64,000 bases of DNA, from positions 547,001 through 611,000 of the forward strand of contig CALZFC010000082.1 in assembly GCA_945643635.1 (NCBI GenBank). Direction: 5' to 3'. The position numbers and the translations under genes are program-made. Source of the DNA: Allodiplogaster sudhausi. Its lineage: Eukaryota > Nematoda > Chromadorea > Rhabditida > Diplogasteridae. The notes below the pieces were generated by a model that made no database searches, was not told the origin of the DNA, and worked only from the letters and a program-made list of their open reading frames with translations. Each line of letters opens with the position of its first letter. The stretch's first letter is position 1. Below are positions 11,593-24,329 of the stretch, in pieces.

Positions 11593-14500
11593 ATGGCCGA
11601 GGAGACTGAGATCGAGGCGGCGCCCTTATGGCTTGTTGCCGACGAGGGGCTTCGCCAGCGCGCGGTCGATGTTCTCTGAAGCACTCCATACGACGGACTC
11701 ATAACAACGGGACCTGTAATAATAGGAGAGGTCGGTAAATTTTAAATGCCTTTTTTCACAATATCACGCATTGCTGGTCAAACAATCTATCTATTTAAAA
11801 GCGATTATATTATAATATATGTCGATTTGCCGTCGATATACACTAGGCAACTTCAGCGAAAGCAACGAAAACGGAGTTGGTGAGAAAGTCAACGCCTTTT
11901 GCTCTTAGATGCCTTCCGCAGAACACTCCGAATGGTGTTCAAACTCGCTGATTTCGCGTAATGAGATCATCGATATGGTAAGGTTTTTTTTTCAATTTTA
12001 AAATAAATGTTTTAATGTATAATTAAAGAAATAGATTTTTTAAACATTAGTTGTGTTTTTTCAAATGTTTCCATTTCGTCATAACGATAATTAATACTAA
12101 CATTAATTCTGCATTTATTGAATTCAATTTCTTCTGTTCCAGTCTTTATCGTGAGCCATGTCTCATCATGACGAGCCGACTATGGATGTGTGGCGTAAAG
12201 TGAGGAAGCGCGCAAATCCACACGAGCCATTGTACCAGGTGACGCATACTGTATATCATTAGGGTTATACGGTAAATCTCGTTCATATTACGGGGGAACA
12301 TTGCAAGTAAATGTCCCTTTATCCAGTATGTATGTATGTATATTGCATCATAGTACATTTAAAAAAATACAAACTATGTCTCCGGTTTGTTTATGTAATA
12401 ATGACTACGAAATTTGTGTAATTGATATTTCTTTACACAGATTCTCTTCTGTAATCGTAGCGGAATGCAGGCGGCTGCTATCGATGCAATCGTTGACTTT
12501 CTACTCACCAAGGAAACCGAAGAGACGGCTCTGGTACGCATATTTGTTTTATTATTCAGTTCTTTTACTTCGTTGATTCAGTTTATTTACATGATCCCTG
12601 TAAATGAACAGAAAGCGAATTAATTAGTGCACATCATCGAAGCTTTGCTAGTTGTAGCTTGAATGTTCAAGAATCGAGTAACGAATGAGGCTAGATTTAA
12701 GCAAAATATGTGGTGTCATTCTGACGGTTGAAGATTGAATTTTTTAAGGCAAAAAACATCCATTTCCAAAAACATCGGCAAAGAACAGCCGGAAAATTCC
12801 ACTCGGTCTGCTCCAATTTTTACGTTTGTTGAGGCAAGGTCTCATCTGATTAACAAGCACAGTGGGCCTGGTTGATTACAGCAATCCCCTTAAGTAGTTC
12901 TCCAAATCATTTGTGAGCTGTGATCAACTATTAAAAGACTATTGAGCAGGAGAAAATTACCTAATTGTGAGCTTCAAGTGGCTTCGGTTTAGGTGTCTGC
13001 CTCAACTCAGGGACTTACGGACTATGTCCTTTGGCGAAAAGGATATTACAACGCAATCGGATACCTTCCAAGAAAGAGCGATAGTAAGTTCATGCAGACT
13101 TGTGGCTGTATCATAAATAGTATTTAGATAAGTTCTTATCGCGGACTCTATTGCTGCTCAGAGGCCTTTTTCTTCGTTAAAAGAACTGTTATCGTTTTCA
13201 TAATATAAATACTTTTACACTTCTGGATACGTTTGCACAAAATACATTTTTTTTCAGAGCAAATGACGGCGTCTTCGTCAAGATCTATTCAATATCACGT
13301 GCAGAATCCTATTGTAAAGTTTGTTTGGGATGGCATCGACCTATGGGAGAGCTATTTGCTGCTATTTGCTTACATGACTTTTGTATAAGTTAGGTAAATA
13401 TTCACCTTTTCAATCGATAATCTTGCGGACCATTGAAGGCTGTCTCCGGCGAACGTTTAGCCCAACAATTCTAACTCTTTCCCTTTCGGACTCTAGCTCA
13501 AATTGACCAAATAAGGCAAAAAAAAACGAAACATTATTTGTTCGATCGAGACCTCCTTATTTACTTTAGCAAAGTAAAATCCTTTGTTACCGCTCGTATT
13601 TGACTTTGTCTTAATAGAGATTCGTCCGCGACAAGCAGCCGAACGGAGTGGATCTTCTCATGGGCGATGACGAAAAAGGCACAGAGTCGGATCGGGTGAA
13701 TCAGTCGAATTCCTATTGCCTATTATTTTTGAACATTTATGAGTAATATTGAGCGGGAAATTTAAATGTTATTTATTTATTGTTTAATTAGGAGTGGCAC
13801 TGCACGCCCCGTCATGTCGCGCAGCTTCTCGCCGCTCTCTCAGTTCTCAAGAGCGACGGTGTTGCCTGCATCAAATTAGCAGACTGCCTCATCGATCATA
13901 CGGTAGACGTCTCGTCTTATTACTGTAGGTGGATAAATGTAAACGGTACGGGATAAAGCATATTTGTTGACTGATAAAATGAGTTATTTTCTTTTTATTC
14001 TAATTTCTCTCATGTCAGGTCGGCCTTATCTTCTGGGCCCACATTGCATTTGAGCGCGTCTCCATCTACAAGCCGAACACGAGCCGAATCGACACCACCG
14101 AACGGTTTTTTTTTAAACTTGCTTATTTATATTTTACAAATATACACCAAGCTTGGTCTAGATATTTAATATTTTGTCAAGTTTTGAAAATTTAATTTTT
14201 CTAATAATTTTTTTATGAAAAAAAAAGATTAATTAAACGCGCCATGCTGCACATTAAAAACTTACTTACATATGCGATAGCTTGTTATTCTACATTTCAG
14301 GCTAGCGGAACGGCAGATATGGGGGCGGGAGAGCTACCTTAAATACATTAAGAATAGCAACGTTGTCAATTCGCATCAGGTAAGTCACTTATAATAGATT
14401 CATTGTGCGAGTCCGACGTACCTACGGTAATTTGCTCTCGTTACCAAAATTTGGCTTATTTTTGCACTACCGTTTTCTTATGTTCAGAAAAACTGCCTCG

Positions 14501-15796
14501 AGACATACTTGCCATTCTACCGTGTGCCGAATGTGCTAAAGTACATGGGGACACCGTATCTTCGGAAGACTCCTCTGCTTCCTGAAGAAGTATTTGCGAA
14601 GCTTTGCGAAAAGAACAAAGTTAAGGTAAATTAATTTTTTTTGATCAACGCATGTTTTAGAAAGAAACTTTTAGGCGATCGAGACTATTTACTTTATTTA
14701 CTTTGACTATTTATCGTGGGGCTAATCAATTAACTAGTTCAGGCTAAAAATCGGAAGTCGTCTCGAATCACCCAGGACGACTTTGGGCGATTGCTGAAGC
14801 GGAAGGCTCCTGAGGATTCGTTCTTCTCCTTTCCTCTCGTCGACACTTACCTTCTCGTCGTATGTTCGGTTGGGCTTTTTCTTGACTTGCCATGTTGTAC
14901 AGAAGCAATTCGGAAGATGAAGCTTCACAAAGTTCACCCTTTTCCAAAACTTTATCTCTATACTGTTGGAAATGTAACTTTTCCTCTTTTTGTAGACTGG
15001 CCTTTTCGTGCGTCCGCTTAAAGCTACTATTGGCGCTAAGATTGACTGGCGCTTCCTTGGCCACTGCTTTCTGCTGCCCCAGACCGTGCTCATGATGGAA
15101 CTAATCGAATGGGAGCAGTCGAAGGTGGAATGAGAGAGAAACAAAAATGGATAGCGAGAGAAGTATGTAGGTGGGGAGAGAGAGAGAGAAAGAAGGAGAG
15201 TGAGGAAGAGATAGATTGAAACATTCAACTTTTAAGTCTTCGGCCAAAGGCTACGAGAAGCCCTTCACATCCGCGTCTTGGACGCTGCTCTCCTTGCCGA
15301 CGACGACGTATCAACTCTTCCACTGGAAATGCGGCTATGGGCGTACGAGAAATGCTTCGACGTCTTCAATCGGGTCAGTTGACATTTTCTGTCGTTGTCC
15401 TCTCAGATAAAGAGCGCTCGGCTTGGTCTAGCAGATTTTTCTCTCCAAAATGTTTTGATCTGAGGCGGCCCTTTCTTTCTCTCCCTGTAAGGCTATCGAT
15501 CCAAATGTTCTATGATGACCTGTTATTCTAGATGAGCGGCAGCTTCGCGACGTTCTTCACTGTGCACCCTGAGCGGAATCGCATTCCGGAAGTAAAAGAA
15601 ATACAATATTGTTGATCTATAAAACATGATGCAATTGATAACATCTCTTTAACCAAACTTCCAAGAACATGAAAAAAATAATTGAAATTATCGCACGGCA
15701 AACTACCTCCAATTTTATTAGGTCAATCTGTCGACATTTGTGGTCGAGGCGAATTTAAAGATTACAATTGACGGCTATTGTGTCACTCATTCGTGA
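11593..15796 (+). pseudogene. CMTR1-like cap methyltransferase paralogue, copy B
   Basis: Exons: 11593-11715, 11909-11977, 12143-12238, 12441-12533, 12749-12833, 12993-13083, 13258-13383, 13618-13695, 13792-13902, 14019-14104, 14301-14379, 14488-14625, 14743-14859, 14996-about 15131, 15237-about 15383, 15532-15591, 15721-15796. The order continues past the methyltransferase domain into the degenerate guanylyltransferase-like region (CLETYLPFYRVPN, LDAALLADDD). Lesions: TGA at 11677-11679 for the Arg of VLRNTP; TGA at 12152-12154; a 10-bp insertion in the KHP exon; a rearranged 3' end of the ESYLL exon running into TAA; loss of the two exons seen at 35138-35039 and 34704-34625 in copy D; a two-base frameshift at 15237. 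Motif I reads SASTQGLTDY instead of CAGPGGFSEY, and GMQAAA replaces the catalytic-lysine segment. Intron 5 has a GC donor (GAG|GCAAGG). Confidence 0.88.
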
Positions 15797-15835
15797 TCAG
15801 GTTGGTTTCATTTGCCTCTATAAAAGTAAATGTAC

Positions 15836-15836
<1 letters not shown>

Positions 15837-15875
<39 letters not shown>

Positions 15876-15890
15876 TGTCATAGTGTTGAG
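15837..15890. repeat. (GA)n microsatellite
   Basis: An almost pure GA tract at the 3' end of copy B. Similar GA/CT tracts recur through the window and create spurious Ser/Leu- or Glu/Arg-rich frames. Confidence 0.95.
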
Positions 15891-16057
15891 GGGGGAGGAG
15901 AGAGAAATTACTCATATTAATATCAACAATCAATATTTTGTTCATGCAGTGAACACCATTTTGAAAGTAAGTTATTACTATTGAAGAGAGTTCTTCGTCC
16001 ACTGATGTCTCGTTTTGGGACAACGCATTCGGAAGACATCACGTGTACTCAAACAAT

Positions 16058-16561
16058 ATGGAATCTAACGCTGCGCTGGTGGTCGAGCCGAAAGCCGCGA
16101 TGCCCGCACGAAGCTTCGACCTTGACGTCTTCAAGCGTGCTTACTCGAACGAAGACACGGAGAAGGTGGCAATCCCCCACTTCTGGGAGAACTTTGACTC
16201 TGCGAACTGGAGCATCTGGTACGCGGAGTTCCTCTTCCCGGCCGAGCTCACTCAGACCTTCATGACTGCCAACCTCGTCAACTGCATGTTCCAGCGTCTT
16301 GGGAAGATGAAGAAGAATGCCTTCGCGTATGTGTGCATCTTTGGCACGAACAACGACTCGACCATCTCGGGACTCTGGATCTAGAAGGGACACGAACTCG
16401 CATTCACCCTCTGCCCCGACTAGCGGGTTGACTACGAGTCGTACTCTTGGAAGAAGCTGGACCCAGCTAGTGACGAGACGAAGACGCTCGTCCATGACTA
16501 TTTCACTTGGAAAGGCTTGGAGGGCAAGAAGACCTTCAACCAGGGCATGATCTTCAAATGA
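16058..16561 (+). pseudogene. eEF1-gamma C-terminal retropseudogene
   Basis: An intronless stretch encodes most of the conserved C-terminal domain of translation elongation factor 1-gamma: [91 protein letters not shown] and the terminal [11 protein letters not shown] before TGA. Two in-frame TAG codons interrupt it: at 16382-16384, just after GLWI, and at 16421-16423, where family members have Trp in PDWQVDYES. Only the C-terminal part is present and it lacks introns, as expected of a 5'-truncated processed copy. Its GC-rich third positions differ from the AT-rich surroundings and suggest a highly expressed parent. It lies about 260 bp past copy B. Confidence 0.93.
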
Positions 16562-18385
16562 ACACCTCGTCCATCTTAAGAATGTTTTAAAAAGAAGCAT
16601 TGGCCGTGGTTTCGCCCAATTTTGCTGATATTTCATCTATTATGTACATATGTGTATAATTGATGCAAATATTAGTTTATTACTAGAAATGCTACTTTTT
16701 CTCTAATAATTTAAGACGAAGAAATTGTAGTAGGTTTCCTGCGGTAAATGTATATAATAATGTATATATCGAACAACAAAGAAGCTTAATGCACGTCAAA
16801 TTCTTTTTTTAGACAATTCTCTATGCTGCTTTATGCGCTTTGACAACGCAGACGACTGCCGTTTTCTTGAGTTCGCTAACTCTAGAAAGACTTTTCTATA
16901 ATTATGCATAAATATCGCTTTATATGATGCTAATTGCAAGCCCGATTTAAATGGCAAAAGCTAGTCGCAAGACAAATGATCTATGACGTGTATAAACGAG
17001 TGTATAAATGGGCGGATCGTGTTGTATGTTGTTGTGTGGCACACAGGAATCGATGTGAGCTGAGCATGCTGTTTGGGTTGTGCACATCGATGGAAGTGGG
17101 CGGAGCTTATTATTGTTGGGTGGTGAACATACATAGAGGAAAGTGGGCGAATGATCGTCCAATTGATAGCCGTCATATCAGCTCCAGACTGACATAAGGT
17201 CGAGAAACTTTAAACTGCGATGTATACCCTAAAATTTTTGTTGGAGAAGCTGATCGAGTAGAGGATTTTACTATTACGGTATAAATTCCCAGTAACAACA
17301 TATTTTACATGCACCATCACTTATCTTAGTTAGTTTTTTTTCTCTATATTCTTGAAAATGCTAGAAAATGCATCCATGTGTGCATTCCATCTAAAACAGA
17401 CTCCGCTGAATTATATGCTCTTAACTCGTCATTAGTCTTGACAATAGACAAATAATTTCAAAATAAGCACGGCAACGTGTAAAGCTATCTTTATTCAAAA
17501 TAATAATAGGCATTCCAGAGTGATCGAGAAAAAAGTACCAAAATCGAATGATTTGGCTAAAGAGAACAATTTTCAAAGCACTTAGTGAGCATAAGGCTTA
17601 TAAGATATTCGATATATGTATGTAGATATGTAGCATGTACATAGTATGTACATGCTACATATCTACATACATATATCGAATATCTTATAAGCCTTATGCT
17701 CACTAAGTGCTTTGAAAATTGTTCTCTTATGATTGGTAAGTGCAGAAAGAAACTCACTATATTTTTCCTTATTTATTAACCTAAATTTATTATCTACGAA
17801 GTCATTTGATCGATCTAAGTATCACATTCACATAACTATGACTTCGTTCGATTTATCGCTGCATTAAAGACCCTGCGCAAATAAAAAAGTGACACACATC
17901 AAATTATAGACTCCTATTTTTGCAGCAATCGATAAGTACTACGAATAGAATTGGCTCAATCAACGGCCAATGCATGATTTTAAAAGAAATATCATATGTC
18001 AAAAGTCTGTATGTCAACTTTGACAATCTCTGAAAGCACATTTCATACTAAATTATTTTTACTCGGAACCGTTCTTTAACAAATTCCTTTATTTGTAGTC
18101 AAAACGGTCGACAGAGCTTTCTTTGGAAATGTGAGACTAGAGAATTCAGGAAAAAAATTTACTCCTCAACCAACGCCTTTATGCATATGTGATGTTCTGC
18201 ATAATGTACAAGTCGTGACTTCCGAATGCGTTTTCCCAAAACGTGACGTCAGTGGACGAACTATCTTCAAACATATATACATATATGCAAACTTACTTGA
18301 AAAATGGGATTAATTGCAAGAAGGAGTTAGTATGAGTTAACGAAATATTTATTATAAACATTATAGTTTAGCTGAACCCTAATTC
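16562..18385. repeat. 3' flank of copy C; duplicate of 31540-33330
   Basis: No gene is supported. Shared blocks in the same order at 31.5-33.3 kb include GTCATATCAGCTCCAG, CTGACATAAGGTCGAGAAAC, GTACAAGTCGTGACTTCCGA and TATTATAGTTTAGCTGAA-like sequence. This shows that copies C and D were duplicated together with their 3' flanks. The segment contains the 17561-17727 palindrome, absent from the D-side duplicate. Confidence 0.75.
17561..17727. repeat. Near-perfect palindrome, about 82-bp arms
   Basis: The left arm, from AGAGAACAATTTTCAAAGCA, and the right arm, ending TGCTTTGAAAATTGTTCTCT, appear fully complementary around a central AGT. Only one arm's worth is matched, imperfectly, in the paralogous block near 32188-32250. 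It therefore arose by inverted duplication after the C/D segments separated. Confidence 0.9.
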
Positions 18386-18390
18386 TCTAA

Positions 18391-18480
18391 CACTCACTCT
18401 CTCTCTCTCTATCATTCTCTCTATATCACTCTCTCCCTATCACTCTCTCTCTCTCTCCTCTCTCTCTCTCGCTCGCTGTT
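18391..18480. repeat. (CT)n-rich microsatellite
   Basis: Interrupted CT repeats lie at the 3' end of copy C, at the position where copy D has a shorter CT tract (about 33290-33300). Confidence 0.9.
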
Positions 18481-18519
18481 TGTTTGTGATTCTCTATGTC
18501 TCTCTATAGTCAAAGGAAA

Positions 18520-21500
18520 CCAACGTGGTCGTGAACGAATGACACGGTAGCCCTCAATTGCAATCGTTAACTTGGCCTCAATCACAGATGTCGACGGTGT
18601 AGCCTGTTAAAACCGAATTATTGGCATTCCATTTTCTCGTTTTTAATACATAATGAGGTGACTGCTGATATACAGAATTGGATTGATAATTCTTGATAAA
18701 CCAATAATACAGTATTTCTTTTACTTCGGGAAGGCGATTCTTCATGGGCCGCACGACGCAGATTGTGGCGACGCTGCCGATCATCTAGATAATCAAGTCA
18801 TCAAAGATCCATTGATTCCACTGCCTTACAGGGAGGAAGAGTCGCAAAGAATGGGAGAGAGGAAAATATATTTGGGGGGTTCGAACCGGACTACCTACGC
18901 AATTTTTAAAACACGAAAATTCAAATTTTTGGCTTACCCACCTTACTTTTTTTTCCGAAAAATTGAAAAAAAAATACATTTGTGGCTCACCCACCCTTTT
19001 TAGATACGCCCAGTTTGAGGGACCTTCGAACCTCCCTTTTTCCTCTGCCCCAGAGCAAAGTGTTTCGAAAATCTGTAAGGCCAAGTCGAGCCCGTTCGAA
19101 AGACGTAGAGGCATTTCTTGGCCGCCGCTAGCCGTTTCTCCAGTGGAAGAGTAGAGACGTCGTCGTCGGCAAGGAGAGCAGCATCCAGGACGCGGATGTG
19201 AAATGGCTTTCTTTCGTTGCTCGAAGACTTAAAGGTTGATTATGTCTCCCATCATCAAAGGAACAGAAAACCCCGAGAGACCAACCTGGATCACCATAGA
19301 ATACTCCGATTCCATTAGTTCTACTAAGAGAACGGTCTATGGCGGCAGGAAGAAGCAGTGACCTCCGCCAAGGAGACGCCAGCCAAACCTGGCGCCAATA
19401 TTCGCGTCTAGCGGACGCACGAAAACGCCATCCTATAAGAACAAGAATTGCAATTTCGGAAAATAATGATTTTACTGAATCGTCGTCCTCCGAACTATGG
19501 TTTTATTGTTCAATGAAGGCGTTGAGTCATACTTTTTGACATCAGTTAAAGCGATCAGAAGCAAACCGACGTGACGACGAGAAGATAAGGCGACTTCCCA
19601 GTGTCCACGAGCGGAAAACAGAAGAGCGAATCAACAGGCGACTTCTGCTTCATCAATCGTCCTAAGTCATCCAGGGTCATTCGAGACAATTTCTTTATCC
19701 CAGCTGGCACCTAAACTAATGAAATCAGTGGCCTATAATAAAAATATACCCATTTAAATATGTCATTATCCATCAATAAATAGTCAAACTTGTTTGGATA
19801 TCCTAAATGTTTAAATATGAAGTAATTTTTAAAATAATTTTATACCTGAATATTGTTCTTTTCGCAAAGGCTCTCAAGTACGTCGGCAGGTAGCGGAGGC
19901 GTCTTCTGAAGGTACGGTACCGCGTGTCGCTTTGGTATATTTGGCATACGGTAGAATGGCAAGCAGGTCTCGAGGCATTGTTTCTACAAATTACGGCAGT
20001 GGAAAATTCTGTGGTTAACAGAGCTAATTACGCGAAGGATCAAGAGACAATTAGTTGTTCTCCACCTATTCCTCTGCTCAAGAAAATAGACAATGTTTTT
20101 AGGCTTGAAAAAAGGCTAAACTATTGGAGAAGGGCACCAAAAACAATTGGGAATAGAAGTTGAAAATAAGGTAATGAACTAATTTTTGGAATGCAGAAAT
20201 AGTATATCTGGAATTTCATTTAATTAGAAAAAAAAGATATATATATATATATATATTTATATATAAATGTCTGCAATGAAATATTTAATGCGCGTTAATT
20301 ACACCAGATTGATGACTTGCCTGATGAGAATTGATGATGCTTTTATTCTCAATGTAGTCGATGTAGCTCTGCAGCCCCCAAAGCTGCCGTTCGGCTAGTC
20401 TGAAAAATGAAAAATGACCAGCTACATATGTATATGTATGTATGTAAGTTTATGTGCTCTTGTAATTATGCCAAATAAGCTTTATAGATAATTTTGATAT
20501 ACTTTCAATACTTACATAGCAAATATTTTGTCTAAAAAATTCTGTAAAGTATTGAAATGAAAGCTTCATAACTTGACAAAATATGCGTGAAGATATTTTT
20601 TCTTTTAAATATTATCAAATAAGTACTCCTTATTACTGCGACGGATGTAATCGCAGAAGTCACTGGATTCATTGAGCAGATCCTTTGGAGCAATTGAGAG
20701 AATGACCTGAAAGAATATACTACCATTGAATAAAATCGGGTGCCAAAGCCCCCGAGATATGATCAGCAATTTGTAAGTAAATGTGTGGTAATATCATCAT
20801 ATTCAACGGTGCAATAGATTAATATAAATTGCGGGGGAAGCAAGCAACTGATTAGTGTGACTGAATTTTCGCCGTACGTGGAGAAGCGTCGACAAAAAAA
20901 AAACGAGGTCAGGTTTCATGGGGTGAAGATACAGACAACCCCTCAAAATTTCAGGATTTCGTTACCCCACAGTGGCTTCGTGTCATCTCACAATCAGGAT
21001 CCCTGCTTTCCGGAGATGACCAGAAGGATTCTTTACGCTCCGAGTAGTACATAAGCCTAGAGAAAGCGATTTATGAACGGAGAAGGAACCTCGCTGTCTT
21101 CCTTCCCCAAATCGCGCTCTAGGACCCGTGCCAAGAATTCTTTAACGGCATCCGCTCACTCCAGCGATTGGATTCGACGCAACGAGAAATCTTGTAAAGA
21201 AACAGATTCAATGTTACGAAATGGATATCAGCCAAATAGTACTTAGTGTAAAAACCTTTCGCCGTTGCCGATTCGGCTCGTGTTCGGCTTGTAGATGGAG
21301 ACGCGCTCAAATGCAATGTGTGCCCAGAAGATAAGGCCGACCTGACAAGACAGAAATTGGGACAACAAGTAGAAAGCCCAAATTTAGGCTTCAATAGATG
21401 TTTTTTTAGCACCGCAAAGATTTATCCACCTACAATAATAAGACTAGTATTCTACCGTATGTTCGATGATGGAGTCTGCCAATTTGATGCAGGCAACACC

Positions 21501-23664
21501 GTCGCTCTTGAGAACTGCGAGAGCGGCGAGAAGTTGGGCAACATGACGGGACGAGCAGTGCCACTCCTAATCAAGCAAATATGAAATTAATTAACAAATA
21601 AATAACATTTATAGTCATTATTACGCATTTCCCCAAATTTCAGAAGATACATGACGCACCCGATCCGTGGTCTTTACATTGCCTTCGACATCGCCCATGA
21701 GAAGGTCCACTCCATTCGGCTGCTTGCAGCGGACGAATTCCTTACAAGACAAACGAAATAGTGATACAATCAAAACAAAGACGATTTTACTCTTCCCATC
21801 TATTAAAACATTTTCAATAATACCGAATGAAAGAGAAATAGACGTGAAAAAATTGAGTGATGTTTTAGTAAAGGAGCCAAAAATTCAATTTTGAAATTTC
21901 GCCTTTCGTTACAAGGGAGAACATGTGACTTATTGTTAGAGAGACGTGACTACAATAGTTTTGAAAATTCAAATATGTCACGGTTGGGTTTCGTGTTCGT
22001 TTAACTTACACAAAAGTCATGCAGGGCCGACAGCAAGCAGCTCTCCCATTGGTCGATGCCATTCGCGTCAAACTTTACAACAGGACACTGCACGTGATAC
22101 TGAAGCGATCTTGACGAAGATGCCGTCATGTTTCCTGAAAAAGGATATACATATATGTATATATTTATCTACGTGGTGCAAAACGTACTGAGAACTGCAA
22201 AAAATAATTATATAGAGAAGGCTACCAAACACATTTTAAAGAAGAAAATCTTTGTGGTAAACAGCATGCACTTACTTTCGCTCTTTCTTGGAAGGTATCC
22301 GATTGCGTTGTAGAAGCCCTTCCGCCAAAGAACATAGTCCGAATATCCCCGAATCGTGACAGGCACCTATTCAGTTGGCAATAGAACCTCTTTTACTTTT
22401 TATCTGTTGGCCCCTGCTACTTTCATATGTCTCTATCTTCCGAAGACTTTAGTATTTTTTTCATAGTTGGTTAGATATTCGAAGAACCTCTAAAGAGGAA
22501 TACGGTAATTAAACAGGCCTACTTTGTTAGCGAATTAGTGAAACTTTACCTCAGCGAATGTAAAAAGTGGAGCAGACCGAGTGGAATTTTCCGGCTGTTG
22601 ACGGGAGTCAAGTGGATGCTTAGACTTAAAAAATAAATATTCAAAATTGATAATAAAAATGTATTTAAAAATAATCTAGGCTTCATTAATCGATCATTTA
22701 GCATTCTTGCAAAAACAATCATAGTATCCATAAAAGGTCTTTAAATAAATTTATTACATATAATTAAATAAATAAAATATATACCAGGGCCGTCTCTTCG
22801 GTCTCCTTGGTGAGTAGAAAGTCGAAGATAGCGTCGATAGCTGCCGCCTGCATTCCGCTACGTGAACAGAAGAGAATCTGTAAAGAAATAACTATTACAC
22901 ATAAAAAATCTTTCCTAGCCATTTATTCAGAAAATCGGAGATAAACCAGCGTTACTATAATATACCCAATGATATACCATAATATACTTACCATTAATGA
23001 TATTCAGTATTCGGTACCTTATCCATTGGATCGTGCGGATTGGCGCGTCTCTTCACGTTAATTGTCACATATTTAGGCAGCTCGTCATACTTCTGGAAAG
23101 AGCTTTGCGATAAAAACACAACGCGGTTATTATCATAATAACTAAATACAAAAATAAAAAGTAAATGCAAATAAATTATTTATTAAATACATTTAAAAAC
23201 TTTTTTTAAAATTAAATATGAAAAACTTTACAGTTTTACCTTCTTGACGTCGTTAATAGCTGAAATTACCGAGTTTGGACACCAATCGGAGTTCTTGGAG
23301 CAAGGCATCTAAGAGCAAACAATGCTAATTTCCCCATCTAATCCCTTTCCGTCGCTTCCGCAGACATTTTCTGCGGTGACATTCTCGTGTAACGTCGTTT
23401 TTCAACTGTTTAGAGATGCTAATTGTTTACTCGACATCTGATACATAATATTGCGACAAAATAAATGCGTACAGCACCAATTCTTGGAGCTACGATACAT
23501 GATGTTGTGTAACTAAGAATTTAAAAAAAAAAATCACCTACCACTCCGGTTGTTATGAGCTTGTCGTGTGGAGTTTTTCGGAGAACGTTGACCGCTCGCT
23601 GGCGCAGTCCCTCGTCGGCGACGAGCCATAACGGCGCCGCCTCGATCGCAATCTCTTTGGCCAT
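18520..23664 (-). pseudogene. CMTR1-like cap methyltransferase paralogue, copy C
   Basis: The most complete copy. Exons: 23664-23542, 23308-23240, 23092-23018, 22877-22785, 22624-22550, 22366-22276, 22134-22010, 21740-21660, 21566-21456, 21341-21256, about 21193-21093, 20706-20627, 20399-20321, 19983-19846, 19710-19576, 19432-19286, about 19238-19090, 18784-18725, 18603-about 18520. Through exon 10 the frame is open and all phases agree. Motif I reads FAEVPVTIRGYSDYVLWRK, residue for residue against FADVCAGPGGFSEYVLWRK of CMTR1 proteins, so the GPGG of the SAM site is gone. GMQAAAIDAIFD lacks the catalytic lysine. The following exons match the CMTR1 C-terminal half (DFCDYIRRSNK, LDAALLADDDV). 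Lesions: a one-base insertion in exon 11 (after VSG) and a TAG at 19339-19337 in exon 16. Exon 13 uses a GC donor (CAG|GCAAGT). Confidence 0.88.
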
Positions 23665-23879
23665 TCTGTGCGAACGAAGAGGCACCACCCTTCGACAGTA
23701 ACCTAAACGAACCAAGATAAAGGACCCTAAAAATTAAGTTGTAATAACGCGTTCATTTGAAATTGTTGACGCGAAGCAAAGGAAAGCACAAGGAATGACA
23801 AACTGACGATCGTTCGTTCTTCGGTTGAAGCCATTTTTCTCTCGACAATTTGCCAGTCACCAATCGAAAAGGACAAAAA

Positions 23880-24020
23880 AGAAAGCAACAAGCTGCAGTT
23901 CTCTAATTTATCAATGAGTCACCGGAGCAAGCAATGAAAATTTAAACTTCCCGCATAGTGAACTGAACTTTACACGTTGCTTAGTACCTCACCGTGTACA
24001 TTCGGTTATGTACATGTACT
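23880..24020 (-). promoter_or_regulatory. Conserved upstream block of copy C
   Basis: The sequence GAAAATTTAAACTTCCCGCA, then AACTTTACACGTTGC, then CACCGTGTACATTCGG corresponds to the blocks upstream of copies A, D and E. It lies about 280 bp before the ATG at 23664 and is preceded by CAATTTGCCAGTCACCAATC, also shared. It is a candidate promoter or 5' untranslated segment. Confidence 0.45.
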
Positions 24021-24329
24021 GCAGATATGGAAATTTTTAATACAGCGCGCGATGTTCTTATTAGCATGCGCAAGCCGTTGCTCATTGACAAGGAAACAAT
24101 ATGAAAATAACCTCACATATTTAGAATCATATTTTTTTCTAGATCCTTTTCACTATAATTGCTTGTTTAGGAATTGACGTGGTCATGTTTTGAGGGTAAA
24201 AGAAGGCTCAAAGATGATAGAGCAGACGCCAAACAAAAAAAAAAGATGTCAAAATCAATTGCCGAATCATATGTAAAGCCATGAAGCGCCCTAGCATGAA
24301 TGGACTTCAGTGATAAGGAGTGAGTGTAT

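Noticed and set aside
15981..16265. Arg/Ser-rich frame overlapping the eEF1-gamma copy
   Set aside because: It is an out-of-frame shadow of the retropseudogene produced by its GC-rich codons.
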